A stretch of DNA of 9,518 nucleotides, from positions 1 to 9,518 of the forward strand of contig JACQWU010000146.1 in assembly GCA_016209155.1 (NCBI GenBank). The letters run 5' to 3'. The notes under the pieces are model-generated. The model saw only the letters and a list, made by a program, of their open reading frames with translations, did not search any database and was not told the origin of the DNA. This DNA is from Candidatus Desantisiibacteriota bacterium. Lineage in GTDB: Bacteria; JACRDZ01. The first letter of the stretch is position 1; each line of letters begins with the position of its first letter. Position numbers and translations under genes: made by a program. Below are positions 1-7,808 of this stretch, piece after piece.

Positions 1-1229
1 AAGCTATAAAAATTGATCCGGATTTAATTCAAGCGCATTACGGACTGGGACTTGTATTGCAAAAAAAAGGACTTACTCCTCAGGCTTTATCAGAAATAAA
101 CACCACGCTTGAATTATCCAAAAAAGCAGATACCAGGATGAACAATAAAAATAGCGATGATATATGGGAAAAGATATTATGGTTTAATCAGCAAAAATGT
201 ATTTATTTTACAAAATATTTTATATCTGCCCTGTCAGGTGATACTACGCGGTATAATGAAGCATTTAAATATATAAATACAAAACTGATTAAAGATGAAA
301 CATGTATTATCTGCCACATAAAAGATAATCTGGCGATTAATTATATCCCCAAAAAAGATATTCTTAAAAATTATTTCAATACTCATGAAAATATGAAAAA
401 TAAGGAATTTGTTCACAGACCGGTTAGCGATAATAACTGTCTTGTATGTCATACTTTAAATAAACATGAAGATGATTTTGAAGAAATAGCCTCTGCTCAG
501 GAAATATGCTCAAAATGCCATAAATATAAAAAAAATGCCGAACATATTCACGCACCGGTAAAAGACGGTAAATGCATTGAATGCCATGATTCTCATTCAG
601 CTCCTTATAGTTCCCTTCTTAAACAGAAACTTGTTAAAATGTGTTATGATTGTCATAAAGAAACAGATACTTCCGATAGAAATCATGTAATATTTAAAAA
701 AGGTGAATGTGTAGACTGCCATGTTTCCCATGAGAGTTTTAATCCGTCATTACTCGAGGATAACCTGTCAGAAGTTTGTTTCAACTGCCATGAACAGGAA
801 AAACAGATGTTCTCTAAAGATGTTCAACATGGACCATTTAAAGAAGGAATGTGCACCCCATGCCATAAAATTCACGGGACAAAACGGGAGTATAAACGTG
901 AAGATCTGTGTTATGACTGTCATAATAAAGGAGGGACTACAGTACAAAGTACTTCTACACTCACATCATTCAGAAATGGTGATTTAAATTTACATGAAAA
1001 ACATTTTAATTTTATATTACAGGGAAAACCTATAACATGTGAATCCTGCCATCAGTTACATGCATCTGAACAAAAATTTCTGCTTCAAAAAGGGATAAAG
1101 CATAACCCCCGATGGGGATATACCATAGCTTATACTAAAACTGAAGATGGGGGGCGATGTGTTGTTGGATGTCACAAACCAAGAGAATACGGGAGAACAA
1201 ACGCCATCGATTCGATGGTGTGGAAATAA
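1..1229 (+). CDS. TPR-containing multiheme cytochrome c (doubled CXXCH family), 5' end missing
   Basis: The reading frame is already open at position 3, so the gene begins before the window; a TTG at 57 is internal, not a start. The visible part is 408 residues. Residues 1-40 form one tetratricopeptide repeat (AIKIDPDLIQAHYGLGLVL, then a second helix with ALSEI). From residue 101 on there are ten CXXCH heme-binding motifs (at about 101, 146, 169, 191, 214, 236, 259, 284, 303 and 346), then a CX3CH (CVVGCH, DNA 1158-1175) followed by KPREYGR. Pairs of motifs about 22 residues apart, with histidines between them as possible distal ligands, match the doubled-CXXCH family of periplasmic or outer-surface electron carriers. 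The TPR part suggests a protein-protein docking role (inference). No signal peptide can be judged because the N terminus is missing. The metallo-hydrolase gene follows after 4 nt, suggesting co-transcription. The electron-transfer partner is unknown. Confidence 0.93.
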   Translation, partial: AIKIDPDLIQAHYGLGLVLQKKGLTPQALSEINTTLELSKKADTRMNNKNSDDIWEKILWFNQQKCIYFTKYFISALSGDTTRYNEAFKYINTKLIKDETCIICHIKDNLAINYIPKKDILKNYFNTHENMKNKEFVHRPVSDNNCLVCHTLNKHEDDFEEIASAQEICSKCHKYKKNAEHIHAPVKDGKCIECHDSHSAPYSSLLKQKLVKMCYDCHKETDTSDRNHVIFKKGECVDCHVSHESFNPSLLEDNLSEVCFNCHEQEKQMFSKDVQHGPFKEGMCTPCHKIHGTKREYKREDLCYDCHNKGGTTVQSTSTLTSFRNGDLNLHEKHFNFILQGKPITCESCHQLHASEQKFLLQKGIKHNPRWGYTIAYTKTEDGGRCVVGCHKPREYGRTNAIDSMVWK

Positions 1230-1233
1230 AAAA

Positions 1234-1869
1234 ATGAATTATATAATAAAATCTTTTACTTTAGGTGCGCTTGCTACAAATAGCTATATAATAGCATGTT
1301 CTAAAACACAAATAGGAGCTGTAATTGATCCGGGGGGGGTAGACTCAAGTGAGATAGTTGATTTTATAAAAAAGGAAAAATTTAATTTAAAATATATTAT
1401 TAATACGCATGGTCATGCGGATCATATCTGCGGTAACAATTTTATTAAACAGGAATTTCCTGAAGCAAAGCTGTTAATTCATCAGCTTGATAATATTTTA
1501 CTGCGTGACCCGATAAAAAATCTTTCCTCTTTTTGCGGAACACCTGTAATTTCTTTTATGGCGGATCAAACTATAAATGAAAATGATATAATTGATTTAG
1601 GTGAATTAAAAATAAAAGTATTTCATACACCGGGACACACGCGCGGCAGTATAAGTCTTGTTCTTAATGAAAAATATATTTTTTCGGGGGACACTCTTTT
1701 TAAATGTTCAATCGGAAGGACTGATCTGCCGGGAGGTTCATACAAAGATATCATATCATCAATAAAAAATAAACTCTTTCTATTAAATGATAATTGTATT
1801 GTTTACCCCGGACATGGTGAGATGACAAATATTGGTAATGAAAAAAAAGAAAATCCGTTTTTTATATAG
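1234..1869 (+). CDS. Metallo-beta-lactamase-fold hydrolase, glyoxalase II-like
   Basis: This 211-residue protein is a complete single-domain MBL-fold hydrolase of the small GloB-like type common in bacteria. All metal ligands are present: H59-G-H-A-D-H64 in THGHADH, H135 in TPGHTRGS, D153 in SGDTLF and H194 in YPGHGE. The family hydrolyses thioesters such as S-lactoylglutathione or related thiol adducts; the substrate here cannot be told, and anaerobes often lack glutathione. The ATG at 1234 is chosen because it opens directly into the typical N terminus (SFTLGALATNSYII). A longer frame from 1147 only runs through the cytochrome gene in another frame. The start lies 4 nt after the cytochrome stop with no clear Shine-Dalgarno sequence, so translational coupling is likely. 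A 15-nt palindrome (CCATCGATTCGATGG, 1204-1218) sits just upstream, inside the cytochrome gene, and may be chance. Confidence 0.93.
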   Translation: MNYIIKSFTLGALATNSYIIACSKTQIGAVIDPGGVDSSEIVDFIKKEKFNLKYIINTHGHADHICGNNFIKQEFPEAKLLIHQLDNILLRDPIKNLSSFCGTPVISFMADQTINENDIIDLGELKIKVFHTPGHTRGSISLVLNEKYIFSGDTLFKCSIGRTDLPGGSYKDIISSIKNKLFLLNDNCIVYPGHGEMTNIGNEKKENPFFI

Positions 1870-1894
1870 AGATATTTCATATAGGGATATATCT

Positions 1895-4374
1895 ATGGAA
1901 ATAATAACCTCACATCAAAATATAGATTTTGATGGTCTTGCCTCTATAATTGCCGCAAAAAAATTGTATCCAAAAGCTAAATGTATTCTGCCTAATACAA
2001 TAGAAAACAATGTACACGTTTTTTTAAAAAAATATCCTGAGATAAAAAAAAAATTTTCCGTTTTATCCCCGGGTAATTATAAAAAAATCAACCTGCTTGT
2101 TCTGGTTGACACTCAAGAAAGTAAACGGCTTGGGGATCTATCCAATATACTAAATAATCATTTATTAAAAATACATTTATATGATCATCATCCAAAAGAA
2201 GCAACTGCTATAAAAGGTGAATTAGAAATATGTAAAAATTACGGTGCCACAATAACTCTTCTGGTGGAAAAATTAAAAGAAAAGAATATTTTTATATCTC
2301 CGCTTGAGGCAACCCTCTTTATTCTGGGAATATATGAAGACACCGGTTCACTGACATTTATATCCACAACCTCTGAAGATATTTAAACTGCCGCGTATTT
2401 ACTGCGGAATGGGGCAAATCTGAATATAATTTCACAGTTTCTTAACCGTGATCTTACTCATGAGCAAATATCTCTTTTGAATACACTCGCTCTCTCATCT
2501 CATATATATATTATCAGCAATATTAAGGTAACTATTACCCATGCTAAAATTGATAAATATATGAATGATATTGCTGTACTTACTCATAAATTAATGGATA
2601 TGGATAATCTGGAAGTACTTTTTTGTATAGTAAAAATGGGGGAACAAGTATATCTTATAGCCAGAAGCAAAAGAGAAGAAATAAATGTCGGAGAAATAGC
2701 GAGACACTTTGGAGGAGGTGGTCATCCCACTGCTTCCTCTGCCTGCATAAAAAACCTTAACATTGAAGAAACAATTGAAAAAATATTATCCATTTTAACA
2801 AGTGAGCTGCAAATAGAATTAAGAGCGCAGGATATTATGTCATCACCTGTTATATCTCTTAATGAAGACACAACTATCGAGGAAACAAAAAAAATGATAA
2901 TAAGATTTAATCATTCCGGATTTCCTGTAGTAAATAGAAAAGATGACCTTGTGGGAATAATAACCCGGCAGGATGTTGAAAGAGCTTCTCTGCATGGTCT
3001 TGGAAATACACCAATAAAAACTTATATGTCCAGATCTTTAATAACTGCAACACCGGAAACATATATTAATGTCATCCATAATATAATGATGACGAATAAT
3101 ATCGGACGCTTGCCGATTATGGATAAAGAAAATAAACTTACAGGGATAATTACACGTACTGATATTCTTCAGGTGCTTAATATTTCAAAAGAAAAAGGAA
3201 CAGAATCATATTACAAAAAAAATTATAATCAGGAAAATAAAATTTTGCTGAAAAGCTTGCAGAAGCTTACAAAGGTTCGGTTGAAAGTTATCATAAATTC
3301 GGAACAGCGGTTGTAATACTTCCGGATGGTTTTAAAATAGATATTGCTACAGCACGGACAGAATTTTATGAATATCCCACAGCACTGCCGGAGGTTCGAT
3401 CAAGTTCCATAAAATATGATCTTTATCGCAGAGATTTTACAATAAATGCCATGGCAATTAGTCTAAATCCGGGTAAATTCGGAAAACTGGTGGATTTTTT
3501 CGGAGGAATAAAAGATATAAAAAAAGGCACAATACGCGTCCTTTATAATCTTAGTTTTATCGATGATCCCACCCGTATATTTAGAGCTATACGATTTGAG
3601 CAAAGATTACATTTTAAAATAGATAAACAGACTGAACATTTTATAAATAATGCAATAAAACTCGGCGTATTTGATAAAATTGCCAATCAGCGCGTAAGAG
3701 ATGAACTTATACTCATTTTAAGTGAAGAAAAACCTATAAATGCTATCCGCAGAATGGCAGACCTTAATGTTCTTTTACTCATACACAACCGATTAAAATT
3801 CACATCAAACATGGAAAGACTTTTTAATAGTATTTATGAAGTTACCAATTGGTTCAGATTACTTTTTATGCAACTAAATGTGGAATATTGGATAATATAT
3901 TTTATGGCTGTTATTAAAGAACTCAAAGAAAGTGAAATCCGGGAGATATTAACAAAATTCAAATTCACACGCAGGCACATAGATAGTATTTTATCTGCAT
4001 ATGTATATTTTTCACCGGCAACAAAAAAATTACAGAGCTCAAGATATTTATCTCCCAGTAACATTTATAAATTACTGAACCCTCTTCCTCCTGAAGTAAT
4101 TCTCTTTATAATGGCAAATACCAGAAATAATTTTGTGAGAAAAAAAATTTCCCTTTTCCTTACCCATTATAAAGAACAAAAACCTTTTATTTCAGGGAAT
4201 GATTTAATTGCACTTGGAATAAAACCGTCTAAAAAATTTAAAAATATTATGGAGGAAATACTTTATTTAAAATTAGATGGTAAAATAAAAACAAAAGAAG
4301 ATGAAATAGAGTTTGTAAAGAATTTAAAGCCGGAATTACTTAAAGAGGAGGTGGGGCAAAAAGTGGAGGAGTAA
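1895..4374 (+). pseudogene. Broken DHH/DHHA1-CBS-CBS-poly(A) polymerase (tRNA nucleotidyltransferase) fusion
   Basis: The remains of one long gene lie in consistent order. The DHH domain starts at ATG 1895 (HQNIDFDG, VDTQ and D97-H-H99, with D149 in YEDTGS). DHHA1 follows with the GGGGHPTAS motif (about 2714-2740), then two CBS domains (about 2820-2985 and 3015-3180). Last comes the class II nucleotidyltransferase/poly(A) polymerase region (KFGTAVVILPDGFKIDIATA, RRDFTINAMA, DDPTRIFRAIRFEQRL) with its RNA-binding C terminus. This architecture is known in Geobacter-like bacteria as a large protein of nearly 900 residues, linked to tRNA CCA/A-addition or polyadenylation. Lesion 1: codon 164 is TAA (2384-2386), while the same frame continues with good homology (TAAYLLRNGANL). 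Lesion 2: near 3224-3244 the frame changes and roughly 60 residues are missing, including the catalytic GG..RD and DxD motifs. The pieces 2477-3316 and 3451-4374 are open frames but have no credible own starts. Other sections are well kept, so the breakage looks recent unless it is an assembly error. Confidence 0.88.
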
Positions 4375-4385
4375 CTTTTTGCCCC
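4353..4385 (+). terminator. Perfect 12-bp hairpin across the stop codon, terminator-like
   Basis: The arms GGGGCAAAAAGT (4353-4364) and ACTTTTTGCCCC (4374-4385) pair perfectly around a 9-nt loop. The loop contains the last codons and part of the TAA stop (4372-4374) of the broken nucleotidyltransferase gene. No U-run follows the stem on the plus strand; the five U's are inside the 3' arm. It is therefore an atypical intrinsic terminator or a 3'-end stability hairpin. It sits between convergent transcription units, as expected for a terminator. Confidence 0.6.
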
Positions 4386-4636
4386 CTAATACGATAAAAA
4401 TCTTAAATATTATCAAATTTATGAGAAATATTTAAAATACAACATCTATTTATATTGCAAGATGCATGCCAAAATGTAAAAAAATAAAATTTATTGTAAT
4501 TCATTAAAAAAAACGTTCAGAAATATAGCTTTTTTTATAAATGGCTATTCTTTTAATTAAAAATTGTAATTGCCAATTTGACAACATAGTAATAGGTAGG
4601 CAAATAATTCCTGCCATTATGACATATGTAAATGGA

Positions 4637-6247
4637 TTAAAATAATTTAGGAATAAGGAACTTTTCCGATTTATGGAGCATTTCGAATGCTCTTGTTCTT
4701 TCAAGTCTTTCAACAACCATTTTTTCTCCATATCCAAGCTTTCGGAAATCCATTAAACCTTTTTTATCATGACAGTCTTTGCATTGAACTGCTTTAGGTG
4801 AAACTTTAAATCCCTGAGGTAGTCCTGAATCTTTTTTAGCTTCCAATATTGATAATTTATTATTATCCATAATTCTAAAAATCATTATTTGAGAACCATC
4901 ATCGCCATCCATTTTTCTTATTAATGAAGAAATAGGAAGTCCATTTTTATACCACTTATATACTATTCCCCTTTTCGCAATATCTATAACCAAAGGCTTT
5001 TCTTCTTCTTCCAGAATCTTTTCTTTTAATTCTTTTTTCCTGCTTAAAATACTCAACCTTTTATCTTCTGCTTCCACCAGCTCAATTTCCGACAGTGACC
5101 TAACATGACAAACCTCGCAGGCTAATTTTAAAGAATGAAGATTCATAAATGCCCGCATTACAATATTTTTTTGATGGGGATATAAATTATGACACTCAAG
5201 GCAAATACTTTTATAACGATCAGGTGTTGAACTAAAAGCAAAACGGACACCCCTTCCTTTAATAAATAATCCTAATATATATGGGCCAACAACAATAATT
5301 AAGATAATAGATATGACCAAAAGACTAATCCATATTTTTTTCCTGCGTATTTTGCTTATAAATCTTAGTGTATAATATAAAAAACTTATAAAAACCGTAA
5401 AAACAATTAGATATTCATATGTTTTCTTTAAATTTTCAAGAAACCATTCTTTCCTCTTATCAGCTTTTTTATATATCTGATGATAAGTCCCCTGAACAAA
5501 AGTCTGTTTTTCAAATCCTGTTTGATGACAATCTTTACGGGCGCATACTTTTTTCAACCTATTTTTAGCATTTACCGGAGATTCTTTTTCCTCTTTTATT
5601 TTTATGTCATGATTTGAATGGCAGGTATAACAACTTGGATAATTTTTGTCATCAAATTTAATTATTTCTCCATGATATGAATCAAGGTAGCTTGAGACTG
5701 TTGATGACGGGACTTTATATTTATACATTAATAATTTATCTTCATGACAATTATTAGCACACATCCGATTAATCTCAAGAGGAGAAAATTCTTTTACTTT
5801 TCCCATTAAATGTTTATTATGGCAAGCGCATCCAATCGGATTTTCAACTCTGTCTCCATGAGCGCTTTTTCTAAATACTACATTTTGGGGTTCATGAGTA
5901 AAATTTTTATCTATGGAAGCGTCATTTAAGTGGCATTTAGTTTGACAATTAATTCTTTTTATTTGTTCAGGAGGATGAGGTGTTTGGATAATAGTATAAT
6001 GGCATGTTTCACATGTTAATTTTTTATGGGTTAAACTATTGAATAAATCTTTATTAACATAAAAACTTTTTTCTTTGCCATCCGAATCGATAATTTTAAG
6101 TTCTTTAAAAATATGACATAAAGAACAATTAAGGTCATCTTTGGCTAAGAGTTTCAGTGGAAAAGACAAAAAACCCGCTAAAGTAAATAACAGCAAAAGA
6201 CAAAAAATATCATGATATATATTTTTTGATCTCATTTTTTTTCTCAT
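4637..6247 (-). CDS. Membrane-anchored decaheme-type multiheme cytochrome c with atypical heme motifs
   Basis: This is a 536-residue protein with an N-terminal signal sequence: Lys/Arg-rich start, hydrophobic IFCLLLLFTLAGFLSF, possible cleavage after the Ala in KLLAKDD near residue 35. The N-terminal heme domain holds CSLCH (41), CETCH (79), CQTKCH (101, CX3CH), CACH (140, CXCH), CANNCH (163, CX3CH), CYTCH (206, in SCYTCHSNHD) and CARKDCH (235, CX4CH). Two membrane helices follow (about 277-298 and 305-328) with a basic KIRRKK turn between them. A second domain has CLECH (349), CEVCH (377), a charged stretch likely to be helical (about 385-417) and CKDCH (489). The layout places both heme domains outside the inner membrane. 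It is probably a periplasmic electron-transfer protein, perhaps taking electrons at the membrane; partner and family name are not recognised. ATG 6247 is used; ATG 6235 is an alternative and neither has a strong ribosome site. The gene starts 38 nt after tRNA-Pro and may share its transcript. Confidence 0.9.
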   Translation of the reverse strand: MRKKMRSKNIYHDIFCLLLLFTLAGFLSFPLKLLAKDDLNCSLCHIFKELKIIDSDGKEKSFYVNKDLFNSLTHKKLTCETCHYTIIQTPHPPEQIKRINCQTKCHLNDASIDKNFTHEPQNVVFRKSAHGDRVENPIGCACHNKHLMGKVKEFSPLEINRMCANNCHEDKLLMYKYKVPSSTVSSYLDSYHGEIIKFDDKNYPSCYTCHSNHDIKIKEEKESPVNAKNRLKKVCARKDCHQTGFEKQTFVQGTYHQIYKKADKRKEWFLENLKKTYEYLIVFTVFISFLYYTLRFISKIRRKKIWISLLVISIILIIVVGPYILGLFIKGRGVRFAFSSTPDRYKSICLECHNLYPHQKNIVMRAFMNLHSLKLACEVCHVRSLSEIELVEAEDKRLSILSRKKELKEKILEEEEKPLVIDIAKRGIVYKWYKNGLPISSLIRKMDGDDGSQIMIFRIMDNNKLSILEAKKDSGLPQGFKVSPKAVQCKDCHDKKGLMDFRKLGYGEKMVVERLERTRAFEMLHKSEKFLIPKLF

Positions 6248-6285
6248 TTTGTAATTTCATCACAGACTTAAGATGTTTATTTAAA

Positions 6286-6362
6286 TGGTCGGGGCGCCCA
6301 GATTTGAACTGGGGGCCCCCTGCTCCCAAGGCAGGTGCGCTAGCCATCTGCGCTACGCCCCG
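6286..6362 (-). tRNA. tRNA-Pro (anticodon UGG)
   Basis: A full cloverleaf is readable on the minus strand. The acceptor stem is CGGGGCG/CGCCCCG, the D stem GCGC/GCGC and the anticodon stem CCTGC/GCAGG. The loop CTTGGGA gives anticodon TGG, the variable loop is GGGCC, and the T stem is CCCAG/CTGGG around TTCAAAT. The discriminator base is A, followed by an encoded CCA (6286-6288), so this tRNA does not need CCA addition. All stems pair without mismatch. It lies between rdgB and the membrane cytochrome gene. Confidence 0.97.
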
Positions 6363-6420
6363 AATTATTTATGTTTTTGCTTACGCTCACATAAAGAATG
6401 TATAATATAAACTATTTTTT

Positions 6421-6988
6421 TTAAAAGGTCAAATGATTTTTAATAATTTCTTCTGTTTTAATTAAAGCTATAGCCCGATGGCTTATTTTATTTTTTATAT
6501 TTTCATCCAATTCACCGAATGTTTTTTGATATTCAGGGACTAAAAAAATAGGGTCATATCCAAATCCGCCATTGCCGCGTATCTCACCTGCAATCATTCC
6601 CTTAATTACACCGGTTGCAATCTGATAATTATTTTTATTAAAACAAATTGCTATTGCGCACACAAAACATGCCTGCCTTTCTGAATCAGGAACAAATTTA
6701 AGATTATCCAAAATCTTTGCATTTTTAATTTTATAATCAGTGTTTTCACCCATAAATCTGGCAGAATTAATACCCGGTTTTCCGCCCATAGCCTTAATTT
6801 CCAGTCCCGAATCATCTGCCAGTGTGGAAATTCCTGTTCGTTCATTTACAAATTTTGCTTTAATTAAAGCATTCTCTTCAAAAGTTGTCCCATTCTCATC
6901 TATTTCCCCAATTTGAGGAAAATTACTTAATGGCAAAAATTTCTTTAAATTTATGTGAATTCCGGGTAACTATGATTATTTTTTGCAT
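6421..6988 (-). pseudogene. rdgB: Frameshifted XTP/dITP diphosphatase (RdgB/HAM1 family)
   Basis: RdgB hydrolyses dITP, XTP and other non-canonical purine triphosphates to monophosphates and pyrophosphate. The true start is ATG 6988, 13 nt after the rph stop and preceded by AAGGA. It opens with MQKIIIVTRNSHKFKEI, the family's first strand and T-x-N-x-x-K nucleotide-binding motif, but this frame hits TAA after 21 codons. The rest of the protein is in another frame: LPLSNFPQIGEI, GTTFEENALIKAK, ADDSGLEI, GGKPGINSARF, GNGGFGYDPIF and KISHRAIAL are all typical and run to TAA at 6421. Compared with the E. coli enzyme, about nine residues between the two parts are missing, which fits a deletion of about 29 nt near 6935-6955. 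A TTG at 6936 could start a 171-residue fragment, but it would lack the first strand and the binding motif. Either the gene is broken or the sequence is wrong here. Confidence 0.85.
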
Positions 6989-6993
6989 GTATA

Positions 6994-6998
6994 TCCTT
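6994..6998 (-). promoter_or_regulatory. Ribosome binding site of rdgB (AAGGA)
   Basis: AAGGA lies 5 nt before ATG 6988 and just after the rph stop. It decides the true rdgB start in favour of 6988 rather than the in-frame TTG at 6936, and so supports reading rdgB as frameshifted rather than naturally short. Confidence 0.75.
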
Positions 6999-7001
6999 AA
7001 G

Positions 7002-7721
7002 TCAAACCTTTAAAACAGATTTTTGAAATTTAATTATATCTTTTATCCCGTTTCGTGCAAGTTTCATCAACACTTCCATATCTTTTATTGAAAAAGTTTT
7101 TCTTTCTGCAGTTCCCTGAACTTCAATCAAATGTCCTTTGTCAGTCATAACAACATTCATATCAACATCAGCCTGCGAGTCCTCACTATAATCCAGATCA
7201 AGCAAAAATTCTCCATTTACAATACCAACGCTTACAGCTCCTATAAAATTTTTAATAGGCCACTCTTCAAATAAACCCTGTGACATTGCTTTTTTTACCG
7301 CATCATATAAAGCCACATAAGCACCTGATATAGAACTTGTTCTTGTTCCTCCGTCCGCCTGTATCACATCACAATCTATCCAGATAGTATTTTCACCTAT
7401 TTTTTTCAAATCTATTACCGCCCTTAAACTTCTTCCTATCAGCCGCTGTATCTCATGAGTACGTCCTTTTATTTTACCGGCACTGGACTCTCTCATAATC
7501 CTTGTTCGATTTGAACCGGGGAGCATTGAATATTCACTTGTCAGCCAACCTTCTTCCTTACCTCTAAGAAAAGAAGGAACTCCGGGCTCAATAAAGGCAG
7601 TACATATAACCCTGGTATCTCCAAACTCAACTAATACTGAGCCTCCTGAAAACTTTAAATAATTTCTGATTAAATTTAATTTTCTTAATTCATTTTTTCC
7701 GCGTCCATCTGTTCTTTTCAT
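7002..7721 (-). CDS. rph: Ribonuclease PH
   Basis: RNase PH is a phosphate-dependent 3'-to-5' exoribonuclease that trims tRNA precursors and other RNAs in the cytoplasm, usually as a hexamer. The 239-residue protein is full length (E. coli 238) and collinear with the family. It has DGRGKNELR at the N terminus, GSVLVEFGDTRV, the GRTHEIQRLIGRSLR block, CDVIQADGGTRTSSISGAY (phosphate-binding GGTRT at 124-128), the acidic active-site region YSEDSQADVDMNVVMT (178-193) and EVQGTAE. ATG 7721 has AGGAG 5 nt upstream (7727-7731). rdgB begins 13 nt after the rph stop, a pairing seen in many bacteria, so the two were probably one operon. Confidence 0.97.
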   Translation of the reverse strand: MKRTDGRGKNELRKLNLIRNYLKFSGGSVLVEFGDTRVICTAFIEPGVPSFLRGKEEGWLTSEYSMLPGSNRTRIMRESSAGKIKGRTHEIQRLIGRSLRAVIDLKKIGENTIWIDCDVIQADGGTRTSSISGAYVALYDAVKKAMSQGLFEEWPIKNFIGAVSVGIVNGEFLLDLDYSEDSQADVDMNVVMTDKGHLIEVQGTAERKTFSIKDMEVLMKLARNGIKDIIKFQKSVLKV

Positions 7722-7779
7722 TCTTTCTCCTGTTTTTTACTTTTGAAAGTACCTAATATAATTTTTAATATTTCCTCTT

Positions 7780-7808
7780 AAAATAGCAGATTTTTTCATT
7801 TTCATCAA
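7780..7808 (-). promoter_or_regulatory. Sigma-70-type promoter of rph (rdgB)
   Basis: On the minus strand TTGATG (7803-7808) and TATTTT (7780-7785) are separated by exactly 17 nt, with a TGC directly before the -10 box (extended -10 form, TGCTATTTT). Transcription would begin near 7773, leaving a leader of about 50 nt before rph. A nearer-consensus TATAAT at 7870-7875 has no -35 partner at a good distance. Confidence 0.5.

Noticed and set aside
2384-2386. Possible recoding of TAA as a sense codon
   Set aside because: TAA terminates the two cytochrome genes, ccsA and the nucleotidyltransferase frame in this same window, and no recoding signal is visible.
4525-4548. Possible minus-strand hairpin (ATAGC/GCTAT) as terminator of the membrane cytochrome gene
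   Set aside because: The stem is only 5 bp with a 14-nt loop, and the T-run starts 13 nt later; too weak to call.
4504-4636. A minus-strand frame of 44 codons continuing past the cytochrome stop, with a hydrophobic MAGIICLPITML stretch
   Set aside because: It starts in another frame of the cytochrome gene, has no ribosome site at its internal ATG, matches nothing I recognise, and is short enough to occur by chance in A/T-rich DNA.
6379-6386. GCTTACGC, with its reverse complement GCGTAAGC at 7971-7978
   Set aside because: Only 8 nt are shared and the flanks differ, so chance is sufficient. A 7-bp TTTATGT/ACATAAA pairing around the first copy is also weak.
6421-6936. A naturally short RdgB starting at TTG 6936
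   Set aside because: The correct N terminus and a good ribosome site are present upstream in another frame, and the short form would lack the nucleotide-binding motif.
7737-7805. A 22-codon minus-strand frame (MKMKKSAILRGN...) just upstream of rph
   Set aside because: It overlaps the promoter-like boxes and would begin upstream of the likely transcription start. It has no ribosome site.
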